Shown here: piece by piece, positions 15,793 to 23,581 of the stretch
Layout: each line of letters opens with the position of its first letter
Numbering within the stretch: the stretch's first letter is position 1
NCBI RefSeq assembly: GCF_030317035.1
Contig: NZ_JASZYK010000002.1
Span: forward strand, 434,001 to 498,000
DNA length: 64,000 bases
Direction of reading: 5' to 3'
From: Variovorax sp. J22G73
Lineage (GTDB): Bacteria; Pseudomonadota; Gammaproteobacteria; Burkholderiales; Burkholderiaceae_C
The notes under the pieces: model-generated
The model's input: the letters and a program-made list of their open reading frames with translations, nothing else
The model's database searches: none
Told to the model about the DNA's origin: nothing
Program-made: the position numbers and the translations under genes

Positions 15793-16584
15793 ATGAAAAT
15801 CTTCAAAGCCCCCACGTTGAGCGGCATCGACGGCGACGCCGTGCTGCACGAAGCCCGCTCGCTCATTGCGAAGAAGCTCGACCAGCCTTCGCGCCGCGCC
15901 TTCCTGCAGCGCTCGTTCACGCTCGGCGGCCTGTCCTTGCTCACGGGCTGCAGCATCAGCGACAACACCCAGGTGGAAGCCGCGCTCACGAAGATCTCGC
16001 GCTTCAACGACAAGGTGCAGGGCCTGATCTTCAGCCCCACGCAGCTGGCGCCGACCTACACCGAGGCCGAAATTACCCGCCCCTTTCCCTTCAACGCCTT
16101 CTACGGCGAAGACGAAGTGCGCGAGGTCGACGAAGCCAGCTACAAGCTCGAAGTGACCGGCATGGTCGCCGACAGGCACGCCTGGACGCTGGCCGAGCTG
16201 CGCGCCATGCCGCAGCACGACCAGATCACGCGGCACATCTGCGTGGAGGGCTGGAGCGCGATCGGCAAATGGGGCGGCGTGCGCTTTGCCGACTTTCTGC
16301 GCCACATCGGCGCCGACACCACCGCCAAGTACGTCGGCTTCAAGTGCGCGGACGACTACTACACCAGCATCGACATGCCCACCGCCCTGCACCCGCAGAC
16401 GCTGCTCACGCTGACCTACGACGGCCAGCCGCTGCCGCCGAAGTACGGCTTTCCGATGAAGCTGCGGATGCCGACCAAGCTTGGCTACAAGAACCCCAAG
16501 CACATCAAGGCGATGTTCGTCACCAACACCTACACAGGTGGCTACTGGGAAGACCAGGGCTACAACTGGTTCGGAGGGAGCTGA
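15793..16584 (+). CDS. Tat-exported molybdopterin-dependent oxidoreductase (sulfite oxidase / MsrP-like fold)
   Basis: This 263-residue protein has a twin-arginine motif (PSRRAFLQRSF, Arg34-Arg35) unusually far from the N-terminus, then a lipobox LLTGC (Cys53), so it may be a Tat-exported lipoprotein. The catalytic domain belongs to the SUOX-fold Moco family. The molybdenum-ligating cysteine is Cys150 in RHICVEGWSAIGKW, and the cofactor pocket continues with GFKCADDYYTSID. The family includes the periplasmic methionine-sulfoxide reductase MsrP. Given the next genes (Met-rich MxKDx protein, exported MsrA), methionine sulfoxide is a likely substrate, but sulfite or other oxidised compounds cannot be excluded. 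Confidence 0.85.
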   Translation: MKIFKAPTLSGIDGDAVLHEARSLIAKKLDQPSRRAFLQRSFTLGGLSLLTGCSISDNTQVEAALTKISRFNDKVQGLIFSPTQLAPTYTEAEITRPFPFNAFYGEDEVREVDEASYKLEVTGMVADRHAWTLAELRAMPQHDQITRHICVEGWSAIGKWGGVRFADFLRHIGADTTAKYVGFKCADDYYTSIDMPTALHPQTLLTLTYDGQPLPPKYGFPMKLRMPTKLGYKNPKHIKAMFVTNTYTGGYWEDQGYNWFGGS

Positions 16585-16642
16585 GGGGCCGCCACAGCCG
16601 CTCGACTGCCGAAGAAAGCGCGAGGCCGAAGTTCAGTTCGCT

Positions 16643-16668
16643 GTAACCAGGCCGATCTTTGAAACGAA
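16643..16668 (+). promoter_or_regulatory. ECF sigma factor promoter, GTAACC-N16-CGAA type
   Basis: GTAACC at 16643-16648 and CGAA at 16665-16668 are exactly 16 bp apart, with the ATG of the MxKDx gene 25 bp further on. From memory, this is the consensus published for Caulobacter SigF, an ECF factor that controls oxidative or metal-stress and Msr genes. No sigma factor gene is in the window. Confidence 0.6.
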
Positions 16669-16693
16669 ATCCAAACACAACCCAGGACTCCCA

Positions 16694-16975
16694 ATGAACA
16701 AGCTCACCGCAACCCTGCTCGCAACCTGCATGGCCTTTGCCGGCGCCTCGGCCTTTGCCGCGGACTCGATGTCGAAGGACAGCATGGCCAAAGACGGCAT
16801 GGCGAAAGACTCGATGTCCAAGGACGGCATGAAGAAAGACAGCATGGCCAAGGCCTCCATGTCGAAGGACGGCATGAAGAAGGATTCCATGGCCAAGGAC
16901 GGCATGGCGAAAGACTCCATGTCCAAGGACGCCATGAAGAAAGACAGCATGGGCAAGGACGAGATGAAGAAGTAA
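16694..16975 (+). CDS. Pentapeptide MxKDx-repeat methionine-rich periplasmic protein
   Basis: The 93-residue product has a clean signal peptide (cleavage near AFA-AD, residue 22). The whole mature protein is a repeat of five residues, M-x-K-D-x: SMSKDSMAKDGMAKDSM and onward. Fourteen methionines fall at strict 5-residue spacing, with one unit changed to MAKAS. It belongs to the known MxKDx repeat family. A Met-rich secreted peptide regenerated by methionine sulfoxide reductases is a known way to scavenge hypochlorite (MrpX of Azospira, from memory). The neighbours, a Moco enzyme and exported MsrA, fit that role. It has its own ECF-type promoter at 16643-16668. Confidence 0.9.
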   Translation: MNKLTATLLATCMAFAGASAFAADSMSKDSMAKDGMAKDSMSKDGMKKDSMAKASMSKDGMKKDSMAKDGMAKDSMSKDAMKKDSMGKDEMKK

Positions 16976-17070
16976 GCGTCTCGGCCACGGCATTGACGCC
17001 CGGCAGTTTCAGCGTCAATGTCGCGCCAACCCGCTTTTCACTGCCACTCCAAGCAACCGAAGGACCCTTT

Positions 17071-17772
17071 ATGAAATCCATCGCACTCACAGCCAGCACG
17101 CTGGCCGCCGCGGCCCTGGTGTGGCACGCGGTGCCCTCGTTCGCCGAGACCGCCCGCCGCGTGCCCGCGCCCACGGCCGACCTGGTGGCGCCCGCCACCG
17201 CCAAGACCGAGACCGCCGTGTTCGCCGGCGGCTGTTTCTGGGGCGTGCAGGGCGTGTTCCAGCGCGTGAAGGGCGTGAGCAATGCCGTGTCGGGCTACGC
17301 CGGCGGCGACGCCAAGACGGCGCGCTACGACGAAGTGGGCTCCGGCCGCACCGGCCATGCCGAATCGGTGCGCATCACCTACGACCCGCAGCAGGTCAGC
17401 TACGGCAAGCTGCTGCAGATCTATTTCTCGGTGGCGCACGACCCCACCGAGCTGAACCGCCAGGGCCCCGACAGCGGCACCCAGTACCGCTCCACCGTGT
17501 TCGCCGAGAACGCCGAGCAGGCCCGCATCGCCACCGCCTACATCGCCCAGCTCAACGCCGCCAAGACCTTCGGCAAGCCGCTGGCGACCACCATCGAGAC
17601 CGCCAAGCCCTTCTTCGCGGCCGAGGACTACCACCAGGACTACCTCACGCTGCACCCGAGCCAGCCGTACATCGCGATCAACGACATGCCGAAGATCGAC
17701 GACCTGAAGAAGCTGTTTCCCGAGAGCTACAAGGCCACGCCTTCGCTGGTGAAGGCGGCCAAGGCCGGCTGA
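17071..17772 (+). CDS. msrA: Exported peptide-methionine (S)-S-oxide reductase
   Basis: This is a 233-residue MsrA with a Sec signal peptide (about 1-25, VPSFA-ET), so it should act in the periplasm rather than the cytosol. The catalytic motif is FAGGCFWGVQ (Cys55). Family motifs YAGG, GHAESVRITYDP, FSVAHDPTELNRQGPD and GTQYRS follow. The C-terminal region contains no obvious second cysteine, so the resolving thiol would have to come from a partner. It reduces Met-S-sulfoxide and could regenerate the MxKDx protein encoded 95 bp upstream. The ATG at 17071 is used because upstream in-frame codons lack signal-peptide character. Confidence 0.93.
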   Translation: MKSIALTASTLAAAALVWHAVPSFAETARRVPAPTADLVAPATAKTETAVFAGGCFWGVQGVFQRVKGVSNAVSGYAGGDAKTARYDEVGSGRTGHAESVRITYDPQQVSYGKLLQIYFSVAHDPTELNRQGPDSGTQYRSTVFAENAEQARIATAYIAQLNAAKTFGKPLATTIETAKPFFAAEDYHQDYLTLHPSQPYIAINDMPKIDDLKKLFPESYKATPSLVKAAKAG

Positions 17773-17806
17773 CCGGCGCGGATCGGGCCCAAACCCAGCC
17801 CCAGGC

Positions 17807-19105
17807 TCACAGCAGCTTCAGCCGCCCGGCCTGCTCCGTCAGCTCGGCCCGGAAGGCCGGGTGCGCGATGCCGATCAGCTCGCGCGCCCGCTGCTTGGCC
17901 GACTTGCCGCGCAGCTGCGCCACGCCGTACTCGGTCACCACGTAGTTGATGTCGTTCTTGCTCGTGCTCACGTGCGTGCCGGGCGACAGCGAGGGCACGA
18001 TGCGCGAAATGGTGTCGTCCTTGGCGGTCGAGGGCAGCACGATGAAGGCCTTGCCGCCGCGCGAGCGGTTGGCCGCGCGCACGAAGTCCGACTGCCCGCC
18101 CGTGCCCGAGTACGGCGCGTAGCCCAGGCTCTCGGAGCCGCACTGCCCCATCAGGTCGATCTGCATCGTCGCGTTGATGGCAACGAGGTTGTCGTTCAGC
18201 CCCGCCAGCGCCGGGTCGTTGGTGAAATTGACCGGGTGCATTTCCAGCGACGGGTTGCGGTCCATGTAGCGGTAGAGCTTGCTGGAGCCCAGCGCGAAGG
18301 TGGCAATCGACTTGCCCGGCAGGTAGTTCTTGCGCCGGTTGGTGACCGCGCCGCTTTCCACCAGCGTGAGAATGCCGTCGCCGATCATCTCGGTGTGGAT
18401 GCCCAGGTCGTGCTTGCCGGTGAGCTGCATCACCACCGCGTCGGGAATGCCGCCGTAGCCGATCTGCAGCGTGGAGCCGTCGTCGATCAGGTCGGCCACG
18501 TACTTGCCGATGGCCTCCTGCACCACGCCGATCTTCGGCAGGCCGACCTCCATCACCGGCGCCTCGTTCTCCACCAGCGCCGCCACCTGCGACACGTGCA
18601 CATGGCAGGCGCCGTACGCAAAGGGCACGTTCGGGTTCACCTCGAGCACCACCGCTCGGGCCTTCGCAACGGCGGCCATGGTGTAGTCCGCGCCCAGGCT
18701 CAGCGCGAAGTAGCCGTGCGCGTCCATCGGCGAGGCCATGCTGAAGACCACGTCGGCCGGAATCTGCCCGCGTTCGATCTGCGACGGAATCTCGGAGAAG
18801 TAGTTGGGCAGGAAGTCGATCCAGCCCTGCTGCCCGCCCGCGCGCGTGGCGCCGCCGAAGAACAGCGCCACATGGCGCACGTGCTCCACGGTCTCGGGGT
18901 CGATGTAGGCGTACTTGCGCATCGCCAGGATCTGCGCGACCTTCACGTCGCGAAAATCGCGCCGCTGCTCCGACAGCGCCGTGAGCAGCGTGGGCGGCTC
19001 GCCGACGCCCGTGGGCACGACGATCATGTCGCCGTTGCGCACCTGGCGCACGGCATCGGCGGGAGAAGCGAGCTTCTGGCGGTACAGGTCCTGGGGCGTG
19101 GTCAT
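17807..19105 (-). CDS. Acetyl-CoA hydrolase/transferase family protein (4-hydroxybutyrate CoA-transferase-like)
   Basis: This 432-residue protein is of the family I CoA-transferase / acetyl-CoA hydrolase type. Two related domains are visible. The second begins with QIGYGGIPDAV and carries the catalytic glutamate in HTEMIGDG (about residue 243). GTGGQSDFVRAANRSRGG matches the CoA-binding glycine loop, and VTEYGVAQLRGKSAKQRA is the C-terminal signature. It would move CoA between short-chain acyl groups, for example to recycle acetate or butyrate. It is 25 bp downstream of the aldolase gene and may be in its transcript. The exact acyl donor and acceptor are unknown. Confidence 0.88.
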   Translation of the reverse strand: MTTPQDLYRQKLASPADAVRQVRNGDMIVVPTGVGEPPTLLTALSEQRRDFRDVKVAQILAMRKYAYIDPETVEHVRHVALFFGGATRAGGQQGWIDFLPNYFSEIPSQIERGQIPADVVFSMASPMDAHGYFALSLGADYTMAAVAKARAVVLEVNPNVPFAYGACHVHVSQVAALVENEAPVMEVGLPKIGVVQEAIGKYVADLIDDGSTLQIGYGGIPDAVVMQLTGKHDLGIHTEMIGDGILTLVESGAVTNRRKNYLPGKSIATFALGSSKLYRYMDRNPSLEMHPVNFTNDPALAGLNDNLVAINATMQIDLMGQCGSESLGYAPYSGTGGQSDFVRAANRSRGGKAFIVLPSTAKDDTISRIVPSLSPGTHVSTSKNDINYVVTEYGVAQLRGKSAKQRARELIGIAHPAFRAELTEQAGRLKLL

Positions 19106-19130
19106 GCGGGGGGCGGTGCCTCTTGCGGGG

Positions 19131-20180
19131 TTACTTGTCTTGCTGGTCTTGCTTGTCTTGCTGGTCTTGCTTGTCTTGCTTGTAGTCGCCGCGTCGCGCG
19201 GCCTGGTTGGCGCGCGTTCGAAGCACCAGCGCCTGCTGCGCGACGGCCACGTTGGCGGCGTCGCCCTTCCAGGCGTCGAGCGCGGGCTGCTGCACCGCGC
19301 GCGAGAACGAAAAGGTCAGCGCCCAGGGCATGCGCGCCTTGAACTTCAGGTTCATTTCATTCAGCCGCGCGGACGCCAGCTGCGCCGATTGCCCGCCCGA
19401 CAGGAAGGCCACGCCGGGCACGGCCGCGGGCACGGTGCGCAGCAGGCAGTTCACCGTGGCCTCGGCCACCGCCGCGACCGTGTCCTGCACCGCGGCCTTC
19501 TGGCCCGGCAGCACCATGTTCGGCTTCAGCAGCATGCCTTCGAGCAGCACGCCCTGCGCGCGCAGCTGGACGAAGGTCTGCTGGAGCACCTCTTCGGTGA
19601 CCTCGGCGCAGCGCGCGAGCGTGTGGTCGCCGTCCATCAGCACTTCGGGCTCGATGATGGGCACGATGCCGGCCTCCTGGCACAGCGCGGCGTAACGCGC
19701 CAGCGCATGCGCGTTGACCTCGATGCAGGCGCGGCTGGGCAGGCCCTTGTCGATGGCGATCACGCCGCGCCACTTGGCAAAGCGCGCGCCCATGCCGGCG
19801 TATTCGGCCAGCCGCTCGCGCAGGCCGTCCAGGCCTTCGGTCACGGTCTCGCCGGGGTGGCCGGCCAGCGGCTTGGCGCCCATGTCGACCTTGATGCCCG
19901 GGATGATGCCCACCGCCTCCAGCGCCTTGGCGAAGGGCTGGCCCGCGTTCGTCTTCTGGCGGATGGTTTCATCGAAAAGAATGGCGCCGCTGATGCTGTC
20001 GCCCAGCCCCGGCGCGGTGACGATCAGCTCGCGCCAGTCGCGCCGCGCCGCCTCGGTCTGCGGAATGCCGAGCACCGCGAAACGCTTGTTGCAGGTGGCG
20101 TTGCTCTCGTCCATTGCGAGCAAGCCCTTGTCGCCGGCGACCAGCGCGCGGGCGGTGTCTGTGAGTGTCTGTGCGGTCAT
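19131..20180 (-). CDS. Class I fructose-bisphosphate aldolase
   Basis: The 349-residue enzyme reversibly splits fructose 1,6-bisphosphate by a Schiff-base mechanism. Characteristic segments are GLLAMDESNATCNKRF near residue 20, PGIKVDMGAKPLAGHPGE, and MLLKPNMVLPG, whose lysine (about 220) forms the Schiff base. The protein ends in a low-complexity tail (DYKQDKQDQQDKQDQQDK) of 18 residues, encoded by 9/18-bp repeats that run into the stop codon. That tail is not part of the family fold and is probably slippage-derived. Class I enzymes of this type are less common in bacteria than class II. Confidence 0.92.
   Translation of the reverse strand: MTAQTLTDTARALVAGDKGLLAMDESNATCNKRFAVLGIPQTEAARRDWRELIVTAPGLGDSISGAILFDETIRQKTNAGQPFAKALEAVGIIPGIKVDMGAKPLAGHPGETVTEGLDGLRERLAEYAGMGARFAKWRGVIAIDKGLPSRACIEVNAHALARYAALCQEAGIVPIIEPEVLMDGDHTLARCAEVTEEVLQQTFVQLRAQGVLLEGMLLKPNMVLPGQKAAVQDTVAAVAEATVNCLLRTVPAAVPGVAFLSGGQSAQLASARLNEMNLKFKARMPWALTFSFSRAVQQPALDAWKGDAANVAVAQQALVLRTRANQAARRGDYKQDKQDQQDKQDQQDK
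19134..19183 (-). repeat. 9/18-bp tandem repeat at the 3' end of the aldolase gene
   Basis: On the coding strand, CAAGACAAG and CAAGACCAG alternate for about five 9-bp units and end with AAG-TAA. The array gives a Lys/Gln/Asp tail. Because the stop codon is next to the array, unit changes alter only tail length. Confidence 0.8.
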
Positions 20181-20234
20181 GGATGGGTGTGCCTTTGGTT
20201 GCGGAAAGATCGTACGCCCTCGCCGTGGCCCCGC

Positions 20235-21407
20235 CTAGATCACGTTCTTCTCGAGCAGCGGCCGGTTCTCCAGGATGCGCGCGAAGGAAAGCGCCGACAG
20301 GTCCAGGCTGCGGTAGCCGCCGAAGCGAACCAGCTCCGCCACGCCGCGCCCCGCCGCCGGGCACTGCTGCAAGCCGTGGCCCGAGAACCCGTTGGCGAAG
20401 TACAGGTTGTCGCAGGCCGGGTGCAGCCCCAGGATGGCGTTGTGGTCGAACACGTTCATCTCGTAGTAGCCGGCCCAGGCCCCCGTCATGCGGATGGCCT
20501 CGAAGGCCGGCACGCGGGCGGCCAGCGCGGGCCAGATGAAGCGCTCGAACACCTCGTGCTCCACCTCCAGCGGCTGGTCGTCCAGGTCGCGCGTGGCGGG
20601 CGGCGCGAAGCCGCAGATGAACTTGCGGCCCTCGGGCCGCAGCCAGATGCCCGAGGTGTCGATCACCAAGGGGCAGCCGGGCAACTTGTCGGGGCACGAA
20701 AAGCTGAACACGCTGCGGCGGCGGCCATGCACCGGCAGGTCGATGCCCGCCCACGCCGCCACCTTGGCGGCCCACGCGCCCGCCGCGTTGACGACGATGT
20801 CGGCCGGCAGCGTGGCGCCGCTGTCGATCTGCACGCCGGTCACCGCCGCGCCGTTGCGCTGCAGCCCGGTCGCATGCGCCTGCACGTAGCGCGTGCCCTG
20901 CGACACCGCCTTCTTGCGAAAGGCCTGCAGCAGGCTGTAGCCGTCGTACCAGCCCTCGCCCGACAGCCCGAGCGAGGCCAGCGCCACGCCCTCGGTGGAC
21001 ATCCACGGAAAGCGCGCCTGCAGTTCGTCGGGCGTCATCAGCGCCACGTCCACGGCATGCGCCTTCTGCATCGCATGGTTCTCGCGCAGCACCTCCACGC
21101 CCGCGGGCGAGGCCAGGTACAGGTAGCCGGGCTCGACCAGGCCGATGTCGGGCACGTTGTCGCCCACGCGCAAGGTCTGGCCCAGCGTGCGGAAGAACGA
21201 AATGCCGTACAGCGACATCTCGATGTTGATGGCCGTGGAAAACTGCTGCCGAATGGAGCTGGCCGACAGCGCCGACGAGGCCTGCGTGTAAGAAAAATCG
21301 CGCTCCACCACGGTGACATCGAAGGCTTTTTCCTTCGGGTCGGCGTTCAGGAAATACGCGATGGCCGAGCCGATGGCCCCGCCGCCGATGATCACTACAC
21401 GACGCAT
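20235..21407 (-). CDS. FAD-dependent amino acid oxidase/dehydrogenase (DAO family)
   Basis: This 390-residue flavoprotein starts with the FAD-binding Rossmann motif VVIIGGGAIGSAIAYF. It shows the DAO-family elements SSALSASSIRQQFST (flavin-contacting), VVNAAGAWAAKVA and, near the end, NLYFANGFSGHGLQQCPAAGR. It would oxidise an amino or imino acid such as glycine, sarcosine or a D-amino acid; the substrate is not defined. A divergently transcribed LysR gene (21494) shares an 86-bp promoter region and is the likely regulator. Confidence 0.88.
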   Translation of the reverse strand: MRRVVIIGGGAIGSAIAYFLNADPKEKAFDVTVVERDFSYTQASSALSASSIRQQFSTAINIEMSLYGISFFRTLGQTLRVGDNVPDIGLVEPGYLYLASPAGVEVLRENHAMQKAHAVDVALMTPDELQARFPWMSTEGVALASLGLSGEGWYDGYSLLQAFRKKAVSQGTRYVQAHATGLQRNGAAVTGVQIDSGATLPADIVVNAAGAWAAKVAAWAGIDLPVHGRRRSVFSFSCPDKLPGCPLVIDTSGIWLRPEGRKFICGFAPPATRDLDDQPLEVEHEVFERFIWPALAARVPAFEAIRMTGAWAGYYEMNVFDHNAILGLHPACDNLYFANGFSGHGLQQCPAAGRGVAELVRFGGYRSLDLSALSFARILENRPLLEKNVI

Positions 21408-21493
21408 GAAATTCCTTTCTTGCTGCGCACCCCGGACACGCCCACCTTCCCCACCATGGCTCCGCGCGACCCCACGCCCGCAGAATAGCGCCG

Positions 21494-22387
21494 ATGAGAA
21501 AAGACATTCCCAACCTCGGCGCGCTGCAGGCCTTCGAGGCCTCGGCGCGGCTGGGGAGCTTCACCCGCGCTGCCACCGAACTGGCGCTCACGCAAAGCGC
21601 CGTCGGCCGCCAGGTGGCGATGCTGGAACAGCGCCTGGGCGTGCCGCTGTTCTCGCGCGTGCGCAAGCGCCTGACGCTCACCGACGTGGGCCGCGAGTAT
21701 GCCGCGCGCATCCGCCGCCACCTCGACCAGATTCGCCGCGACACGCTGGAAATCAGCGCCGGACACGAGATGGGCTTCGTGCTGGAGCTGGCCGTGGTGC
21801 CGACCTTCGCCACGCAATGGCTCATACCGCGGCTGCCCGATTTCAGCCGGCTGCACCCGAACATCACGGTGAACCTGTCGGCGCGCTCGCAGCCTTTTTC
21901 CTTTCAGGAAAACGCGTACGACGCGGCCATCTATTTCGGCGACCAGTTCTGGCCGAACACGCGTGGCGGCTTGATCTTTGCCGAAGGCGAGATGGTGCCC
22001 ATCTGCAGCCCCGCCTTCCGCGACGCGCACGGGCCGTGGGACGAGGCCGGGCTGGCGCGCTGCCGCCACGTGCACCTGAGCACGCGCGCCCACGCCTGGC
22101 GCGACTGGTATGCGCAGCAGGAATGGGAATACACGGTGCACGCGTCGCGCGGGCCGCGCTACGAACTTTTCACGATGGTGGTGGCCGCCACGGCGGCCGG
22201 CATGGGCGTGGGGCTGGCGCCGCGCATCCTGGTGGCGCACGAACTGCGCACCGGCGAGCTGGTGATTCCGCTGGACCGGCACCTGGACGTGCGCCAGGGC
22301 TACTACTTCGCGTACCCCGAAGGCCGGCTGGCCTCGGGGGCGCTGGAGCAGTTCAAGCAGTGGGTGCTGGGGCTGACGCCGGCCTGA
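21494..22387 (+). CDS. LysR-family transcriptional regulator (GcvA-like)
   Basis: This 297-residue LTTR has an N-terminal helix-turn-helix: LGALQAFEASARLGSFTRAA and LTQSAVGRQVAMLEQRLGVPLF (given as two parts of the motif). The co-inducer domain continues with LELAVVPTFATQWLIPRLPDF, the GcvA-subgroup pattern. It diverges from the FAD oxidoreductase gene, so it probably activates that gene in response to its amino-acid substrate. It converges on the aldo/keto reductase gene, with only about 30 bp between stops. Confidence 0.9.
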   Translation: MRKDIPNLGALQAFEASARLGSFTRAATELALTQSAVGRQVAMLEQRLGVPLFSRVRKRLTLTDVGREYAARIRRHLDQIRRDTLEISAGHEMGFVLELAVVPTFATQWLIPRLPDFSRLHPNITVNLSARSQPFSFQENAYDAAIYFGDQFWPNTRGGLIFAEGEMVPICSPAFRDAHGPWDEAGLARCRHVHLSTRAHAWRDWYAQQEWEYTVHASRGPRYELFTMVVAATAAGMGVGLAPRILVAHELRTGELVIPLDRHLDVRQGYYFAYPEGRLASGALEQFKQWVLGLTPA

Positions 22388-22417
22388 GCCTGATACCAGC
22401 GCCTGGCCTGAAGCCGG

Positions 22418-23446
22418 TCAGACCGGGTTCGGGTTGCGCTCCAGGAAGCCCTGCTGGTGCCAGTACGGGTAGGTGCGCGGCGTGGCGCTGGCGGCGTCGA
22501 GCTCGGCGACCTGCGCGGGCGTCAGGTTCCAGCCCACGGCGCCCAGGTTCTGCCGGAGCTGCGCCTCGTCGCGCGCGCCGACCACCACGCTGGAGACGGT
22601 CGGGCGTTGCAGCAGCCAGTTCAGCGCCACCTGCGGCACGGTCTTGCCGACCTCGGCGCCCACTTTTTCAAGGGCATCGACCACGCGGTACAGCAGCTCG
22701 TCCGGCACGGGCGGGCCCATGTCGGCGGTCACGTGCAGGCGGCTGTTGGCGGGCAGCGGCTGGCCGCGGCGGATCTTGCCGGTGAGGCGGCCCCAGCCCA
22801 GCGGGCTCCACACCACGGCGCCCACGCCCTGGTCTTGCGCAAGCGGCATCAGCTCCCATTCGTAGTCGCGGCCCACCAGCGAGTAGTACGCCTGGTGCGC
22901 CACGTAGCGCGAATAACCGTAGCGCTCCGACACGGCCAGCGACTTCATCAGGTGCCAGCCCGAGAAGTTCGACACGCCGATGTAGCGCAGCTTGCCGGCG
23001 CGCACGAGGTCGTCGAGCGTGGACACGGTTTCTTCCACCGGCGTGCCGGCGTCGAAGCCGTGCAGCTGGAACAGGTCGATGTAGTCGGTGCCCAGGCGCT
23101 GCAGCGCCTGGTCGACGGCGCGCACCAGGTGGTGGCGCGACGAGCCCACTTCGTTGGCGCCCTTGCCGCTGCGGAAGGTGGCCTTGGTGGAGATGAGAAG
23201 CTGGTCGCGCGGGCGGCCCTTGATGGCCTCGCCGAGCACCGATTCGGCCGAGCCGGCCGAGTAGATGTCGGCGCTGTCGAACATGTTGACGCCGGCGTCG
23301 AGGCAGATGTCGATGAGCTTGCGCGCCTCGGCCACGTCGGTGCTGCCCCATGCGCTGAAAAACTCGCCCTTGCCACCGAAAGTGCCGGTGCCGAAGCTCA
23401 ACACGGGGACCTTGAGGCCCGATTTGCCCAGATGACGGTATTCCAA
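22418..23446 (-). CDS. Aldo/keto reductase (voltage-gated potassium channel beta-like / YajO-type)
   Basis: This is a 342-residue NADPH-dependent aldo/keto reductase. The catalytic tetrad is visible as Asp and Tyr in FDSADIYSAG, Lys in LISTKATF and His in FQLHGFDAG. GVSNFSGWHL and the C-terminal VVVGARDEAQLRQNL bind the cofactor. The start appears to be TTG at 23446: it is preceded at 8 nt by GGAG, the protein then begins LEYRHLGKSGLKVPVL exactly as homologues do, and no in-frame ATG or GTG is close. Substrate is unknown; enzymes of this group reduce methylglyoxal or other aldehydes. Confidence 0.88.
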   Translation of the reverse strand: MEYRHLGKSGLKVPVLSFGTGTFGGKGEFFSAWGSTDVAEARKLIDICLDAGVNMFDSADIYSAGSAESVLGEAIKGRPRDQLLISTKATFRSGKGANEVGSSRHHLVRAVDQALQRLGTDYIDLFQLHGFDAGTPVEETVSTLDDLVRAGKLRYIGVSNFSGWHLMKSLAVSERYGYSRYVAHQAYYSLVGRDYEWELMPLAQDQGVGAVVWSPLGWGRLTGKIRRGQPLPANSRLHVTADMGPPVPDELLYRVVDALEKVGAEVGKTVPQVALNWLLQRPTVSSVVVGARDEAQLRQNLGAVGWNLTPAQVAELDAASATPRTYPYWHQQGFLERNPNPV

Positions 23447-23581
23447 AGTGCTACTCCTTCGTGCGTGCGATGCATGACATCGGCAGGCCGACCGGCCCGC
23501 CGTCGACGGCCATTGTTGGGCCAAGCATTGAACCCTGCGACCGGGTGGGCTTTGGGCAGATCGGCTAAGTAACATCGACCG

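Noticed and set aside
16694..16975. Considered as a repeat array or CRISPR-like structure because of its 15-bp periodicity
   Set aside because: The period reflects codons of the MxKDx protein. There are no spacers, and the frame, signal peptide and promoter are intact.
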